Shown: piece after piece, positions 41,023 through 50,363 of the stretch
Layout: every line of letters begins with the position of its first letter
Numbering within the stretch: the stretch's first letter is position 1
Source: Flavobacteriales bacterium UBA7468
GTDB taxonomy: Bacteria; Bacteroidota; Bacteroidia; Flavobacteriales_D; Crocinitomicaceae
Length of the DNA stretch: 64,000 nt
Assembly (NCBI GenBank): GCA_002478565.1
Contig: DLPC01000026.1
Span: 314,300-378,299 of the forward strand
Direction of reading: 5' to 3'
Translations under genes and position numbers: made by a program
Notes under the pieces: model-generated
Told to the model about the DNA's origin: nothing
What the model saw: only the letters and a program-made list of their open reading frames with translations
Database searches by the model: none

Positions 41023-43254
41023 ATGAAAAATATCATTTTTATGGTGTGCTCTTTTACGAGCACACTATTGTATGCTCAACAAGTAACGAAAGGTACTATT
41101 CGAGATGCTCAAACTAAGCTGCCCATCCCCGATGTTAGTTTGTTTATTCCGGCATTTCAGGTTCAAATAAAATCTGGACCTAACGGTGAATTTAATTTTC
41201 CGTTTAAATGGGCTGAGCCGCAAATGTTGCGCATAAAACATCCCGATTACAAGGTGTTAGATACACTTGTCACAGGTAGCACCACGCCCTTAAATTTTGA
41301 GTTGAACTTAGGTCACATGACCACCGAAGAGGTGACGGTAAGTGGTCAGCAGGTATCGTTGCGCAATAAAAATACGGTTCCTATTGAAGTAAGAAATTTG
41401 AAAGATTTACAATTGTCTGGGGGGATGAATATCGCTGAACTTTTGACAAAAATGCCTGGCGTTTACTCCAGTTCATTAGGAAATGGCATCGCCAAACCAG
41501 TGATTCGAGGCATGCAAGGTATGCGCGTAGTAACGTTGATCAACGGGCTCAGGCTCGAAGGGCAACAGTGGGGCGGAGATCACGGCTTAGGCATAGGTGA
41601 ATTGGCCTTGGGTTCTGCTGAATTGATCAAAGGGCCGGCTTCTGTACTTTACGGTGCAGATGCGCTCGGAGGTGTCATTTACCTTGTGGATGAACCTTAT
41701 GCACGCGTTAATCAACAAGTACTTGAGTTACAGCAAAAGTGGAATCAAAATACCAATGGCACCTATTCCAACATGATTTATAAAAATAGTGTTGGAAATA
41801 AGCGATTTTTAATTGCGGGTAGTTATGCCAATCATGCAGATTTTCAATTGCCGAATGGGCACTATGCCAAAAATTCTCGCTTTAACGAATGGGTTCTGAA
41901 AGGAGCCTATTCTTGGTTCAAACCCAACCAAATTCATCAGTTTCGTTACGCATTTAATAATACAGTTACAGGTATTCCTGGTCATACTCATGACTCACTG
42001 GCAACTCCGCTAAGTTTTCAAGTAGCAGAGCAGGGTAGAAGGTATTCCTTACCAGCCCAATTTTTTACCAATCAGCTCTTGAGCTATGAATATAAAAGGT
42101 TTTGGACAGGTCAAGAATTACAAGTAATGTTGGGGCAAACACATAATAGATTGGTAGAATATGATGAAAAGGTTACCAAGCCATTTATGGAAATGGATTT
42201 GTTGAATTCAATTTATCAAACGAAATGGACAAGGAAATGGACTACCAAACAGCTAATACTCGGTTTAGCGGGCATGTTGCAATACAATCTCAATGCACCG
42301 ATCGCTGAAGATGAACTTTTGCCCAATGCCCTGACCTTTGATCAAGGTATTTTTGGGCTTTTAAAAATGGAATTAAATCCTCAACAATTGTTGCAAATAG
42401 GTTTGCGTCAAGATATCCGATGGATCGAAACCAAGGGGCATTCACCAGCGCTCCAAAAGCGTTACATGAGTCCGAATGTTTCCATTGGCTGGGCTTGGCA
42501 ACCGCTCAAATCCTTGAGTAATCATTTGAATGTATCCAGTGGTTTTAGGGCACCTCATTTGAGCGAATTATTGGCCGATGGTTTTCATCATGGCGCACTC
42601 CGCTACGAGATTGGTGCTGTTAATTTAAAGCCGGAACGTAGCGTTCAATTAGATTGGTCAAGTGAATGGAGTGCTGAGCATGGAAGCGTTACGTTCAATC
42701 CGTTTCATGCTTGGGTTCAAGATTACATTTACATCCAACCCAATGGAACCACAATTGATGGCATTCCGGTTTTCACCTATGAGCAACTCGATCTAGGTCG
42801 TCTATACGGACTTGACCTCAGCGCTCATTTTCATCCACATTGGTTACATAATTTACATTGGGAGGGTAATTTTTCTTATGTACATTTTAGCAGTCCACAA
42901 GACAGCGCTATTTCTTTGTTGCCACCGACTAGAATTCAAAATGAAATTCGCTATCAATGGGATTTTTCTAAAGCGATTAAAAAAGTAGAGGTAAGTGTCA
43001 GTCATCAATGGATTGCGGCGCAAAATCGTGTGGCTTTTCAAGAAACCACGAGTAATAGTTATCAGCTCCTTCATATCAATTCAAGATTTTATTTTGAAAA
43101 AAACGGGAGCTGGATTTTTCAAACCGGCGTGAGAAACCTGACCAACTCAAGCTATATTGACCACCTCTCTCGTTTAAAGAATATTGGGATGCCTGGTCCG
43201 GGAAGACATTACTATATCAGTTTAAAGTATCAAGTTCAATCACAAAAAAAATAA
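41023..43254 (+). CDS. TonB-dependent outer-membrane receptor, probably metal-related
   Basis: A 743-residue receptor. Signal peptide 1-18 (SFTSTLLYAQQ), a carboxypeptidase-regulatory-like beta-sandwich (about 20-95), a TonB plug from about 125 (NIAELLTKMPGVYSS, KPVIRGMQGMRVVTLINGLR, GADALGGVIYLVDEP) and a 22-strand barrel ending with FEKNGSWIFQTGVRNLTNSSY. The plug has EGQQWGGDHG, a His-containing segment seen in receptors linked to metal import. Neighbours are the small His/Cys-rich exported protein upstream and a Cys lipoprotein 2 nt downstream. Substrate unknown; copper or zinc is a guess from the context. Confidence 0.88.
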   Translation: MKNIIFMVCSFTSTLLYAQQVTKGTIRDAQTKLPIPDVSLFIPAFQVQIKSGPNGEFNFPFKWAEPQMLRIKHPDYKVLDTLVTGSTTPLNFELNLGHMTTEEVTVSGQQVSLRNKNTVPIEVRNLKDLQLSGGMNIAELLTKMPGVYSSSLGNGIAKPVIRGMQGMRVVTLINGLRLEGQQWGGDHGLGIGELALGSAELIKGPASVLYGADALGGVIYLVDEPYARVNQQVLELQQKWNQNTNGTYSNMIYKNSVGNKRFLIAGSYANHADFQLPNGHYAKNSRFNEWVLKGAYSWFKPNQIHQFRYAFNNTVTGIPGHTHDSLATPLSFQVAEQGRRYSLPAQFFTNQLLSYEYKRFWTGQELQVMLGQTHNRLVEYDEKVTKPFMEMDLLNSIYQTKWTRKWTTKQLILGLAGMLQYNLNAPIAEDELLPNALTFDQGIFGLLKMELNPQQLLQIGLRQDIRWIETKGHSPALQKRYMSPNVSIGWAWQPLKSLSNHLNVSSGFRAPHLSELLADGFHHGALRYEIGAVNLKPERSVQLDWSSEWSAEHGSVTFNPFHAWVQDYIYIQPNGTTIDGIPVFTYEQLDLGRLYGLDLSAHFHPHWLHNLHWEGNFSYVHFSSPQDSAISLLPPTRIQNEIRYQWDFSKAIKKVEVSVSHQWIAAQNRVAFQETTSNSYQLLHINSRFYFEKNGSWIFQTGVRNLTNSSYIDHLSRLKNIGMPGPGRHYYISLKYQVQSQKK

Positions 43255-43256
43255 AA

Positions 43257-43466
43257 ATGAAAAAGAGTATTTTAAGTTTCGCTGCTATCGCCATTATCTT
43301 TTCATCTTGCGCGAAAAACAAATGTGCTGAGTGCCATTACGATGCGCCAACTGGCGAAGTAGAAATGGGCGTATATTGTGGAGATTCACTGCAGGCAATC
43401 GAAGAATTGGGTACTTATACGGATACTTCGGGTGCGACATTCGTGGTACACTGCGGTGAACATTAA
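43257..43466 (+). CDS. Small cysteine-containing lipoprotein
   Basis: A 69-residue protein. The lipobox is IFSSC, giving a mature N-terminus CAKNKCAECHYDA with closely spaced Cys (KCAEC) and two more Cys later (VYCGDS and VVHCGEH at the end). The C-terminal His-Cys-Gly-Glu-His also suggests metal binding. It begins two bases after the TonB receptor stop and is surely cotranscribed. A periplasmic metal carrier or sensor for that receptor is plausible; no family is recognised. Confidence 0.65.
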   Translation: MKKSILSFAAIAIIFSSCAKNKCAECHYDAPTGEVEMGVYCGDSLQAIEELGTYTDTSGATFVVHCGEH

Positions 43467-43569
43467 ATCAATAACTTTTCAACATTCCTGGGTTTTGTTA
43501 ATAAGTGGGTGAGCGCAAACTTGAGTTTGGTTTACAAAGGCCTTAATTTTATTATCAGAATTAAGGCTT

Positions 43570-44973
43570 ATGTTTGACGACGAAGACGAGGAATACAACG
43601 ACAGCAGTTTAAATGAAGACATCGAACATTTTGAGGAACACTTAAAAGGAAATTCGCTGCGCTTTATTGACAGCGATCGCCTAGAAGGAGTCATTGATCA
43701 TTACCTCATTCAAGGCCAATACAATAAAGCCAAAATTGCTGCAGAGTTTGGTATCTATCAATTTGCATACAATCCATTATTTAGACTCAGAAAAGCACAG
43801 GCTTTGGGTGGAATGGGTCTGCTGCAAGACGCACTCGATCTTGTTCAACAACTTGAAAAACAAGAAGTTTTCAGTGCAGAATTATTTCTGACCAAAGCAT
43901 CTATTCATGCCCAGCAACGAGAGCATAAAGCGGCCATTAAATACTTTGAAAAGGCACTAGAATACTCTGACGCCGCCGAACACGACTACATTTTTCTCGA
44001 CATTGCCATCGAATACGAACGCTTGCAACAATACCAAGACGCTATCGATGTTTTGCACCGTGCGCTGCAGACCAATAAGAACAACGAAGCTGCTCTTTAC
44101 GAACTAGGTAGGTGCTATGACGCCCTTGGTGCAACCCAGGCTTCCATCGATGCTTATTTAAAATTTATTGACGAACAACCCTATTCGAGTACGGCTTGGT
44201 ACAATCTTGGAAATGCCTACAGTAAACTAGAAGACTTCGAACATGCAGTTTGGGCCTATGACTACGCCATACTCATCAACGAAGAGTTTGGCCCCGCGCA
44301 TTTCAACCTCGGCAACGCCTATTTGTCCTTAGAAAAATACCACAAAGCCATCGAACATTTTGACCTCTGCATGAAGCACGACGGCGAGGATGCCATGGCA
44401 CTTTGTTACATCGGTGAGGCCTACGAACAGCTCAATGAGCTTGAATTATCCAAGCACTATTACAAAAAAAGCATTGCTTTAGAACCCATGTTGCCTGAGG
44501 CCTGGTTGGGTCTTGGTATTGTCGAAGATTTACTCGGCTCCACCAAAGAAGGCATCATTCTGATTCAAAAAGCACTCGATTACGATCCACAAAATGCGGG
44601 TATCCACCATGTTTTGGCAGGTGCCTACGAAAAAATTGAAGCCAGCGCCGATGCCGACTTCCACTATCTTAAAAGTTTAGAATTAGGCCCTACAGATGAA
44701 GAAGCGCTCAATGACTACATGGCCTTCCTCAGTACAGCTTCCCTAGCAAATGCTCAAGGTTTCATTCTTGACTTTCTAGATAAATACCCTCAAAATTTTC
44801 ATGCCCAACTCCATTTGATCAATTTAAAGTGGGAAATGGGTCAGGTACAAGAAGCTAAATTTATGTACCTCAATTGTTTAAATCAATCAGCAGCACAAGC
44901 AAAAAATATCTTTGAAATCAACCCGAAATTGCTCGACGACAGCGATTTTCTACACCTAACAAATGACCTATGA
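43570..44973 (+). CDS. TPR-repeat protein
   Basis: A 467-residue soluble protein, acidic at the start (DDEDEEYNDSSLNEDIEHFEE), consisting of tetratricopeptide repeats for most of its length. Clear units include EHKAAIKYFEKALEYSDAAE, YQDAIDVLHRALQTNKNNEA, AWYNLGNAYSKLEDFEHAV, AHFNLGNAYLSLEKYHKAI and KEGIILIQKALDYDPQNAG. No signal peptide is present. It shares a 4-nt overlap with the phosphosulfolactate-synthase-like gene, so its function may be tied to that enzyme or it may be an unrelated scaffold. Confidence 0.88.
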   Translation: MFDDEDEEYNDSSLNEDIEHFEEHLKGNSLRFIDSDRLEGVIDHYLIQGQYNKAKIAAEFGIYQFAYNPLFRLRKAQALGGMGLLQDALDLVQQLEKQEVFSAELFLTKASIHAQQREHKAAIKYFEKALEYSDAAEHDYIFLDIAIEYERLQQYQDAIDVLHRALQTNKNNEAALYELGRCYDALGATQASIDAYLKFIDEQPYSSTAWYNLGNAYSKLEDFEHAVWAYDYAILINEEFGPAHFNLGNAYLSLEKYHKAIEHFDLCMKHDGEDAMALCYIGEAYEQLNELELSKHYYKKSIALEPMLPEAWLGLGIVEDLLGSTKEGIILIQKALDYDPQNAGIHHVLAGAYEKIEASADADFHYLKSLELGPTDEEALNDYMAFLSTASLANAQGFILDFLDKYPQNFHAQLHLINLKWEMGQVQEAKFMYLNCLNQSAAQAKNIFEINPKLLDDSDFLHLTNDL

Positions 44974-45794
44974 ATTTTAAACTTTCTTTTATCCCTAAAC
45001 GTAGTGAAAAACCTCGTCAAAAAGGCGTCACCATGATGATGGATAAGGGGCTTGGATTGCGCGAAACAGAACACTTTATCGAAGCATCTGCTCACCTAAC
45101 TGATATCGTTAAGTTTGGTTTTGGAACAGCCTTTGTAACTCAAAATCTTGAAGAGAAAATAAAAATGTATCGCCAAGCAGGTCTGAGACCTTATTTTGGT
45201 GGAACACTCTTTGAAGCGTTTTATGCACGTGGCATGTTCAACGACTACCAGCGCCTACTCGATAAATACGACCTTGACCTAGCTGAAATTTCAGATGGCT
45301 CAATCATCATCCCTCATGACGAGAAATGTAAACTTATTCACGAGTTATCACAGACTAGAACAGTACTCTCCGAGGTAGGTTCTAAAGATTCGGGAATCCT
45401 TATTTCACCGGCCAAATGGGTGCGTCTCATGAAAGCTGAACTTGATGCCGGAAGCTGGAAAGTCATTGCTGAAGGCAGAGAGGCAGGTAATGTTGGTGTT
45501 TTCAGACCTAACGGAACGGCCCATACAATGCTGATCAATCGCATTATTGCCAATGTCAAACCAGAAGATATCCTCTGGGAGGCACCGCAAAAAAATCAAC
45601 AAGTTTGGTTTATTAAATTGTTCGGTGCTGAGGTCAATCTAGGCAATATTGCTCCTAACGATGTTATTCCATTAGAATGTCTCCGACTTGGTCTACGTGG
45701 CGATACTTTCTTCGACTTCCTTCCTAAATCATATGCGGATCGTCTCAAACAAGTGAACGATGAGTCAGATGAATTTGAAGATGAACAAGAATAA
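44970..45794 (+). CDS. Phosphosulfolactate synthase-like protein (ComA family)
   Basis: A 274-residue TIM-barrel protein. The ComA pattern is present: QKGVTMMMDKGLG, IVKFGFGTAFV, LRPYFGGTLFEA (about 67-78), RLLDKYDLDLAEISDGSI and the later GSKDSGILISPAKWVRLMKAELDAG. ComA adds sulfite to phosphoenolpyruvate to give phosphosulfolactate, in archaea the first step to coenzyme M. In bacteria such proteins are linked to sulfolactate or cysteate formation, the latter being a precursor of sulfonolipids that are typical of Bacteroidota. Whether it has this activity here is not known. It is coupled to a TPR gene upstream and to a WD40 gene downstream. Confidence 0.82.
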   Translation: MNFKLSFIPKRSEKPRQKGVTMMMDKGLGLRETEHFIEASAHLTDIVKFGFGTAFVTQNLEEKIKMYRQAGLRPYFGGTLFEAFYARGMFNDYQRLLDKYDLDLAEISDGSIIIPHDEKCKLIHELSQTRTVLSEVGSKDSGILISPAKWVRLMKAELDAGSWKVIAEGREAGNVGVFRPNGTAHTMLINRIIANVKPEDILWEAPQKNQQVWFIKLFGAEVNLGNIAPNDVIPLECLRLGLRGDTFFDFLPKSYADRLKQVNDESDEFEDEQE

Positions 45795-46680
45795 CACAGA
45801 GACACCTTATATTTCTCGTTTTCAATTACTCGGCCATAGTGGCCCTATTTATGCATTGTGTCAAGATGCCGAACATTTGTATTCGGCATCTTCAGACAAA
45901 TTGGTCGTGCGTTGGAATTTACAAGACGGCACCCAAGATCATTTTGTAGTCAAAACAGACAGGCCGGTTTTTAGTATTTTAAAGTTAAAAGCAAGTTCAG
46001 AATTGGTGCTAGGTCAAGACGATGGAAGCATACACATCATAGATGTCCTTCTTAAAAAAGAGCTGCGACATTTGAAAGCGCATGCTAGTGCCATTTTTTC
46101 CATTTCTGAAAATCAAAGCAAGGGGCAGCGCTATACAACTGACGCTGCCGGTAATTTATTTATCTGGGATACAGCTTGGAACCTTCTGATGAAATTTCCT
46201 CTTGACTGCGGAAAAATCCGGGATGTGCAAGTTAGCCCTAACGGAAACCATTTATACTTGGCCTGCGGTGATGGTCGTTTGAAAGTCTTAGAATGTGAGT
46301 ATTTCAATCAAGTCAATGATTGGTCTGCACATCAAGAAGCCTGTACAGCCGTGTGTTTGCTTCCTGATGCTTCGATATTAAGTGGAGGCAAAGACGCCTA
46401 CATTAGGCATTGGGCTTCGGACGGAACACTCCTCAAATCTTTTCCTGCTCATAAAGGAACCATCTACGGTTTGGCCCTACTTGCCAATAGGCAATATGTC
46501 AGTGTATCTAGAGATAAATCGATCAAAGTTTGGGACCTCCACAGTCATCAAATTATACAAAAAATAGAGATGTCAGGTAGAGCTCACCTGCATTCGATCA
46601 ATGCATTAGTGAGTAAAGGCACCCAATTTATTACTGCGGGCGACGATAAAAGAATTCATGTTTGGACCTTAAAGCCTTAA
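45781..46680 (+). CDS. WD40-repeat protein
   Basis: A 299-residue beta-propeller, with blades seen as LLGHSGPIYALCQDAEHLYSAS, LQDGTQDHFV, DDGSIHIIDV, AAGNLFIWDTAW, GDGRLKVLECE, GGKDAYIRHWASDG and SVSRDKSIKVWDLHS and finally AGDDKRIHVWTL. No signal peptide and no enzymatic domain. The start at 45781 overlaps the previous gene by 14 nt and has a purine-rich stretch before it; a frame seven codons longer is possible. It is presumably a protein-interaction platform, but the partner is unknown. Confidence 0.85.
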   Translation: MNKNNTETPYISRFQLLGHSGPIYALCQDAEHLYSASSDKLVVRWNLQDGTQDHFVVKTDRPVFSILKLKASSELVLGQDDGSIHIIDVLLKKELRHLKAHASAIFSISENQSKGQRYTTDAAGNLFIWDTAWNLLMKFPLDCGKIRDVQVSPNGNHLYLACGDGRLKVLECEYFNQVNDWSAHQEACTAVCLLPDASILSGGKDAYIRHWASDGTLLKSFPAHKGTIYGLALLANRQYVSVSRDKSIKVWDLHSHQIIQKIEMSGRAHLHSINALVSKGTQFITAGDDKRIHVWTLKP

Positions 46681-46699
46681 AATCACTTAAATTTAACAC

Positions 46700-48910
46700 A
46701 TGAAATGGGCGTTTTTATTTTGTGTTTGTCCGCTTGTAATTTTTGGTCAATTTCAATTCAATTTTAATCAGACCATCCCTGTAAGTATCGATGGACAATT
46801 CTTGAAGTCACCTTGGGCCGGTGGCTTGAACACGCCTCAATTTTCTACCCTAGATTATGACTACGACGGTGATGAAGACCTCCTGGTCTTTGACCGCAGC
46901 GCCGATCAAATTCGCTTGTTCAAATTCAGTATACAAAATGGTATGCCTCAATATGACATTGATTTACGGGCTCATTTGTTCTTCCCCCCAAACTTGTATT
47001 ATCGGGTCAGTACCTACGACTACGATCAAGATGGTCGCAAAGACTTATTTTGTTATGCTATAGGTGGAATCCAAGCTTATCGAAACGTTGGCAGTGCCGC
47101 ACAAGGTTTGCAATGGCAGTTATATAGTCCTTACTTGACCTCAAACTACGAAGGCCCCACACTTAATCTTTACATCAGTGGTGCCGATATTCCGGCTCTA
47201 GTTGATGTTGAAGGTGATGGTGATATGGATATACTCACCTATCATATTAGTGGCGAATATTTACAATACCACCAAAACCAAAGTCAAGAGTTATATGGCC
47301 ACTCAGATTCATTAATCTTCAAATTGAAAAATCGCTGTTGGGGTGGTTATCGTGAGGATGTCACGAGTAATAACTTGTTTTTAAATGATACCAGTTCTTA
47401 TTGTAATGGCGGCAATGTTATTGGTGCTGAATTAGGAGCAGGTGTTTCTAATAAAGCCCATGCGGGTTCAACAGTCTTGGCGCTAGACCTCGATAACTCA
47501 GGTGTACTCGACTTGGTTTTGGGCGATGTAGCATACGGAAATTTAGTGAAATTGATTAATGGCGGTACAGCCCCAAATCAAAATTCTGACATGATCGCTG
47601 CCGATTATAATTTTCCGAGTAATACCACCCCTGCAAATGTTCAATTATTTCCGGCGGCGTATCACCTCGATGTGGATGGCGACCAAAAAAAGGATTTGCT
47701 CGTAGCGCCAAATGCCAATAATGTTTCTGAAAATGAAAATAGTGTTTGGTTTTACAAAAACTTGAGTACTAATCAGGCGCCAGTTTTTGCTTTTCAAGAC
47801 AACGATTGGTTGCAGGGTGAAATGATTGATCACGGTTCAGGATCAAGGCCAGTCTTGCATGACCTCAATCAAGATGGTTTGCTCGACCTACTCGTTGCTA
47901 ATTTTCATGCCTACAAGCCAATTCTTCAAAAAGAGTCTAGAATCGCGTATTACCAAAATATAGGGTCCGCAACGGCTCCGTCTTTTATCCTTGTCGATCA
48001 AAACTTTTTGGATTTGACAAATAGTAACTTAGGCCTCAATCTCATGCCTAGTTTAGGAGATCTCAATAATGATGGCAAGCCCGAACTCATTATAGGTCGA
48101 GACAACGGGCAATTAGCCTATTTTCTGAATACAAGCACAGGATCAACACCAAATTTTAGTCTGCAAACCGCTGCCCTTACTGATGCCAATGGTGTCGAGA
48201 TACAGGTACCCTTATTTGCTAGCCCTCAATTATTTGACCTCAATGAAGATGGTAAATTAGACCTCATCATAGGGCATAAAGGGGGTGGTTTGGTTTACTA
48301 CGAAAATACGGGTACACAATTAGTTGCTGAATTCACGCTGCAAAGTACCTCACTTGGGGGAGTAAATGTAGCAGTCAATGGTCCTGATGGTTTTTCAAAC
48401 TGTTGGTTTTTTAAACACCAAGACACTACTTTTCTGTTTGTTGGTGCACAAGACGGCAGGGTCCATTTTTATGACAGCATCAGTAATAATACGCTCGGAA
48501 CTTATCATGAGCGCAGCGCTGACCTCGTTGGTTTATCTGCTCAAATTGGAGCCTATGCTGCGCTGAGCGTAGGAAATTTGGATAATGACATCCATTTAGA
48601 TTTAATTGTTGGTCAAGATCTTGGAGGCTTATTTTTATTGGAAGATGAGCCAGGCTCTGATTTATCCATTCAAAATCCTATTATTCCATCAATAGAAATC
48701 TATCCAAACCCATTTGATCAATCCTTGACTTTAAAGTTTGATGCTGTTGTACCATCAAGCTTTCAATTGTTTAATCTAGAAGGAAGTTGTCTTTATCAAC
48801 AAGAAGTAACCAATCCTAAACAACAAATTCAACTGGATTTTTTAGCCCCAGGTGTTTACTTGCTCAAATTTTCGAATGGGCTAGTCAGAAAAGTGGTCAA
48901 GAAAAATTAG
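46700..48910 (+). CDS. Secreted VCBS/FG-GAP repeat protein with T9SS sorting domain
   Basis: A 736-residue exported protein. Signal peptide 1 to about 17 (FLFCVCPLVIFGQ). It contains several Asp-rich calcium-binding FG-GAP/VCBS-type units, such as DYDYDGDEDLLVFDR, YDYDQDGRKDLFCY, LDVDGDQKKDLLVA, DLNQDGLLDLLVANF, LNNDGKPELIIGRD and LNEDGKLDLIIG. The end (IEIYPNPFDQSLTLKF, then LAPGVYLLKF) is a type A T9SS sorting domain. Probably a surface adhesin-like or scaffold protein. It follows the WD40 gene by 19 nt. Confidence 0.92.
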   Translation: MKWAFLFCVCPLVIFGQFQFNFNQTIPVSIDGQFLKSPWAGGLNTPQFSTLDYDYDGDEDLLVFDRSADQIRLFKFSIQNGMPQYDIDLRAHLFFPPNLYYRVSTYDYDQDGRKDLFCYAIGGIQAYRNVGSAAQGLQWQLYSPYLTSNYEGPTLNLYISGADIPALVDVEGDGDMDILTYHISGEYLQYHQNQSQELYGHSDSLIFKLKNRCWGGYREDVTSNNLFLNDTSSYCNGGNVIGAELGAGVSNKAHAGSTVLALDLDNSGVLDLVLGDVAYGNLVKLINGGTAPNQNSDMIAADYNFPSNTTPANVQLFPAAYHLDVDGDQKKDLLVAPNANNVSENENSVWFYKNLSTNQAPVFAFQDNDWLQGEMIDHGSGSRPVLHDLNQDGLLDLLVANFHAYKPILQKESRIAYYQNIGSATAPSFILVDQNFLDLTNSNLGLNLMPSLGDLNNDGKPELIIGRDNGQLAYFLNTSTGSTPNFSLQTAALTDANGVEIQVPLFASPQLFDLNEDGKLDLIIGHKGGGLVYYENTGTQLVAEFTLQSTSLGGVNVAVNGPDGFSNCWFFKHQDTTFLFVGAQDGRVHFYDSISNNTLGTYHERSADLVGLSAQIGAYAALSVGNLDNDIHLDLIVGQDLGGLFLLEDEPGSDLSIQNPIIPSIEIYPNPFDQSLTLKFDAVVPSSFQLFNLEGSCLYQQEVTNPKQQIQLDFLAPGVYLLKFSNGLVRKVVKKN

Positions 48911-48923
48911 AAGCGACCAAAGC

Positions 48924-49532
48924 TTATTTGACGGAGAGCTGCAATAGCGTCTTGCCGTCAATTTCTGCTCTGAGTTCGTCCCCAATTTGAACGGGACCTA
49001 CACCTGCAGGTGTACCTGTAAATAGGAGATCTCCGGTTTTTAAAGTAATAAACTTAGAGACATAAGCGATGAGTTCATCGATTTGAAAGATGAACTCTTT
49101 TGGTCGACCGATTTGTCTAAGCTCCTCATTTTGATAAAATTTAAATTCGAGCTCTTGAAAATGATAGTCCTTAACATCGAGCCAAGTTGTTGAAATAGGG
49201 GCGCTGTGGTCAAAGCCTTTTGCAGGTTCCCAAGGCAGTCCTTTTTCCTTGCATTTTTGTTGAAGGTCACGTGCTGTGAAATCAATGCCTAACGTAAATT
49301 GAGAGTAGTATTTGTGCGCGAAGCGTGGGTCGATGTGCTTACCAACTTTATCGATTTTGACGACTAGTTCACATTCAAAATGAAGATCCTTGGTAAAGTT
49401 TGGATAATAAAAATCCCCTTCTCTGAGAAGTGCAGTATCGGGCTTTAAAAAATAAATTGGCTCTGTTGGAAGCGCAGCATTCATTTCTTTGGCGTGGTCC
49501 GCATAATTGCGACCAATGCAGATGATTTTCAT
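48924..49532 (-). CDS. Fumarylacetoacetate hydrolase family protein
   Basis: 202 residues, the compact single-domain form of the family. Metal-binding glutamates are visible in HFECELVVKI (about 57-66), then FTARDLQQKCKEKGLPW and the signature LLFTGTPAGVGPVQIGDEL near 167-186. Such enzymes hydrolyse or decarboxylate beta-diketo acids such as acylpyruvates, and the small form commonly acts on oxaloacetate or acetylpyruvate. The exact substrate is unknown. It overlaps the exonuclease gene by 4 nt. Confidence 0.9.
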   Translation of the reverse strand: MKIICIGRNYADHAKEMNAALPTEPIYFLKPDTALLREGDFYYPNFTKDLHFECELVVKIDKVGKHIDPRFAHKYYSQFTLGIDFTARDLQQKCKEKGLPWEPAKGFDHSAPISTTWLDVKDYHFQELEFKFYQNEELRQIGRPKEFIFQIDELIAYVSKFITLKTGDLLFTGTPAGVGPVQIGDELRAEIDGKTLLQLSVK

Positions 49533-50362
49533 GGTTTTTTGAATTTATTCTTCAATAATTCAAGTTTATCCTCCAAGTTTAAACCGGAATTGGCATTTTT
49601 AATTCTTTCCATTTCCTTTCTTAAAACTTGCTTGGTGTGTAGCGGAAAGTCAGCCTCGAGCATCCAGCCGTAGTAACCAGGTTCTTCTTTGAAAACGCGT
49701 TCAATCGTTTTACCTTTGTGTTTGCCAAAGTTATAGCACAATTCTTCTTTTTCGTTGAAGCAGAGCCTTCCAGCAAAGTCGGCAATTTTATGGTCTCCAA
49801 CGGTTGAGAATTTTGCGAGCCCAGCGACGTCTTGGCTAAGATCAGTATAACGTTCGGTTTGCGCTTGCAAAACCTCTAGGGTTGCTAGGGTATCAAAAAG
49901 CGCGTTGTGGGCATTTTCTATTTTCTTACCACAATAAAATTGATAGGCCGCGGCAAGTGTGCGTTGTTCCATCTTGTGGAAAATATTTTGCACATCGACA
50001 AAATGCCTTGCGCCGAGATCAAAATCGATGCCGCAGCGCAATAATTCCTCGGATAAAACAGGAATGTCAAATTTGTTGGAGTTATAGCCCGCTAAGTCGG
50101 ATTCTCCAATGAATTCGATTACGCTGGGAGCAAGTTCTTTGAAGGTGGGGGCGATGGCCACCATTTCGTTGGTGATGCCGTGGATCGCGGAAATTTCGTC
50201 AGGGATGTTCTGTTCAGGGTTAACAAGCTCGTTGAAATTTACTTGTTGACCGTCAGGTAGTAATTTTATAATGGCAATTTGTACAATTCGGTCTTTGGTA
50301 ATTTGAAGCCCAGTAGTTTCAAGGTCAAACACACAAAGTGGACGAAGGAGTTGTAGCGGCAT
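49529..50362 (-). CDS. 3'-5' exonuclease of the DnaQ/DEDDh family
   Basis: A 277-residue protein. The exonuclease domain holds Asp-x-Glu in VFDLETTGL (about 11-19), the second Asp in LAGYNSNKFDIPVL and the last His/Asp pair in AHNALFDTLATLEVL, i.e. DEDDh. From about 200 there is an additional module (CYNFGKHKGKTIERVF, YYGWMLEADFPLHTK) also found at the end of ExoX-like proteins. Probable DNA or RNA proofreading or turnover; not part of the Pol III core by context. Coupled to the downstream FAH gene by a 4-nt overlap. Confidence 0.88.
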   Translation of the reverse strand: MPLQLLRPLCVFDLETTGLQITKDRIVQIAIIKLLPDGQQVNFNELVNPEQNIPDEISAIHGITNEMVAIAPTFKELAPSVIEFIGESDLAGYNSNKFDIPVLSEELLRCGIDFDLGARHFVDVQNIFHKMEQRTLAAAYQFYCGKKIENAHNALFDTLATLEVLQAQTERYTDLSQDVAGLAKFSTVGDHKIADFAGRLCFNEKEELCYNFGKHKGKTIERVFKEEPGYYGWMLEADFPLHTKQVLRKEMERIKNANSGLNLEDKLELLKNKFKKP

Positions 50363-50363
50363 C

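Noticed and set aside
43467..43569. A possible replication origin (TGTTAATAA-like sequence)
   Set aside because: Only one imperfect DnaA-like box, no cluster, no dnaA or dnaN gene; it is an ordinary spacer.
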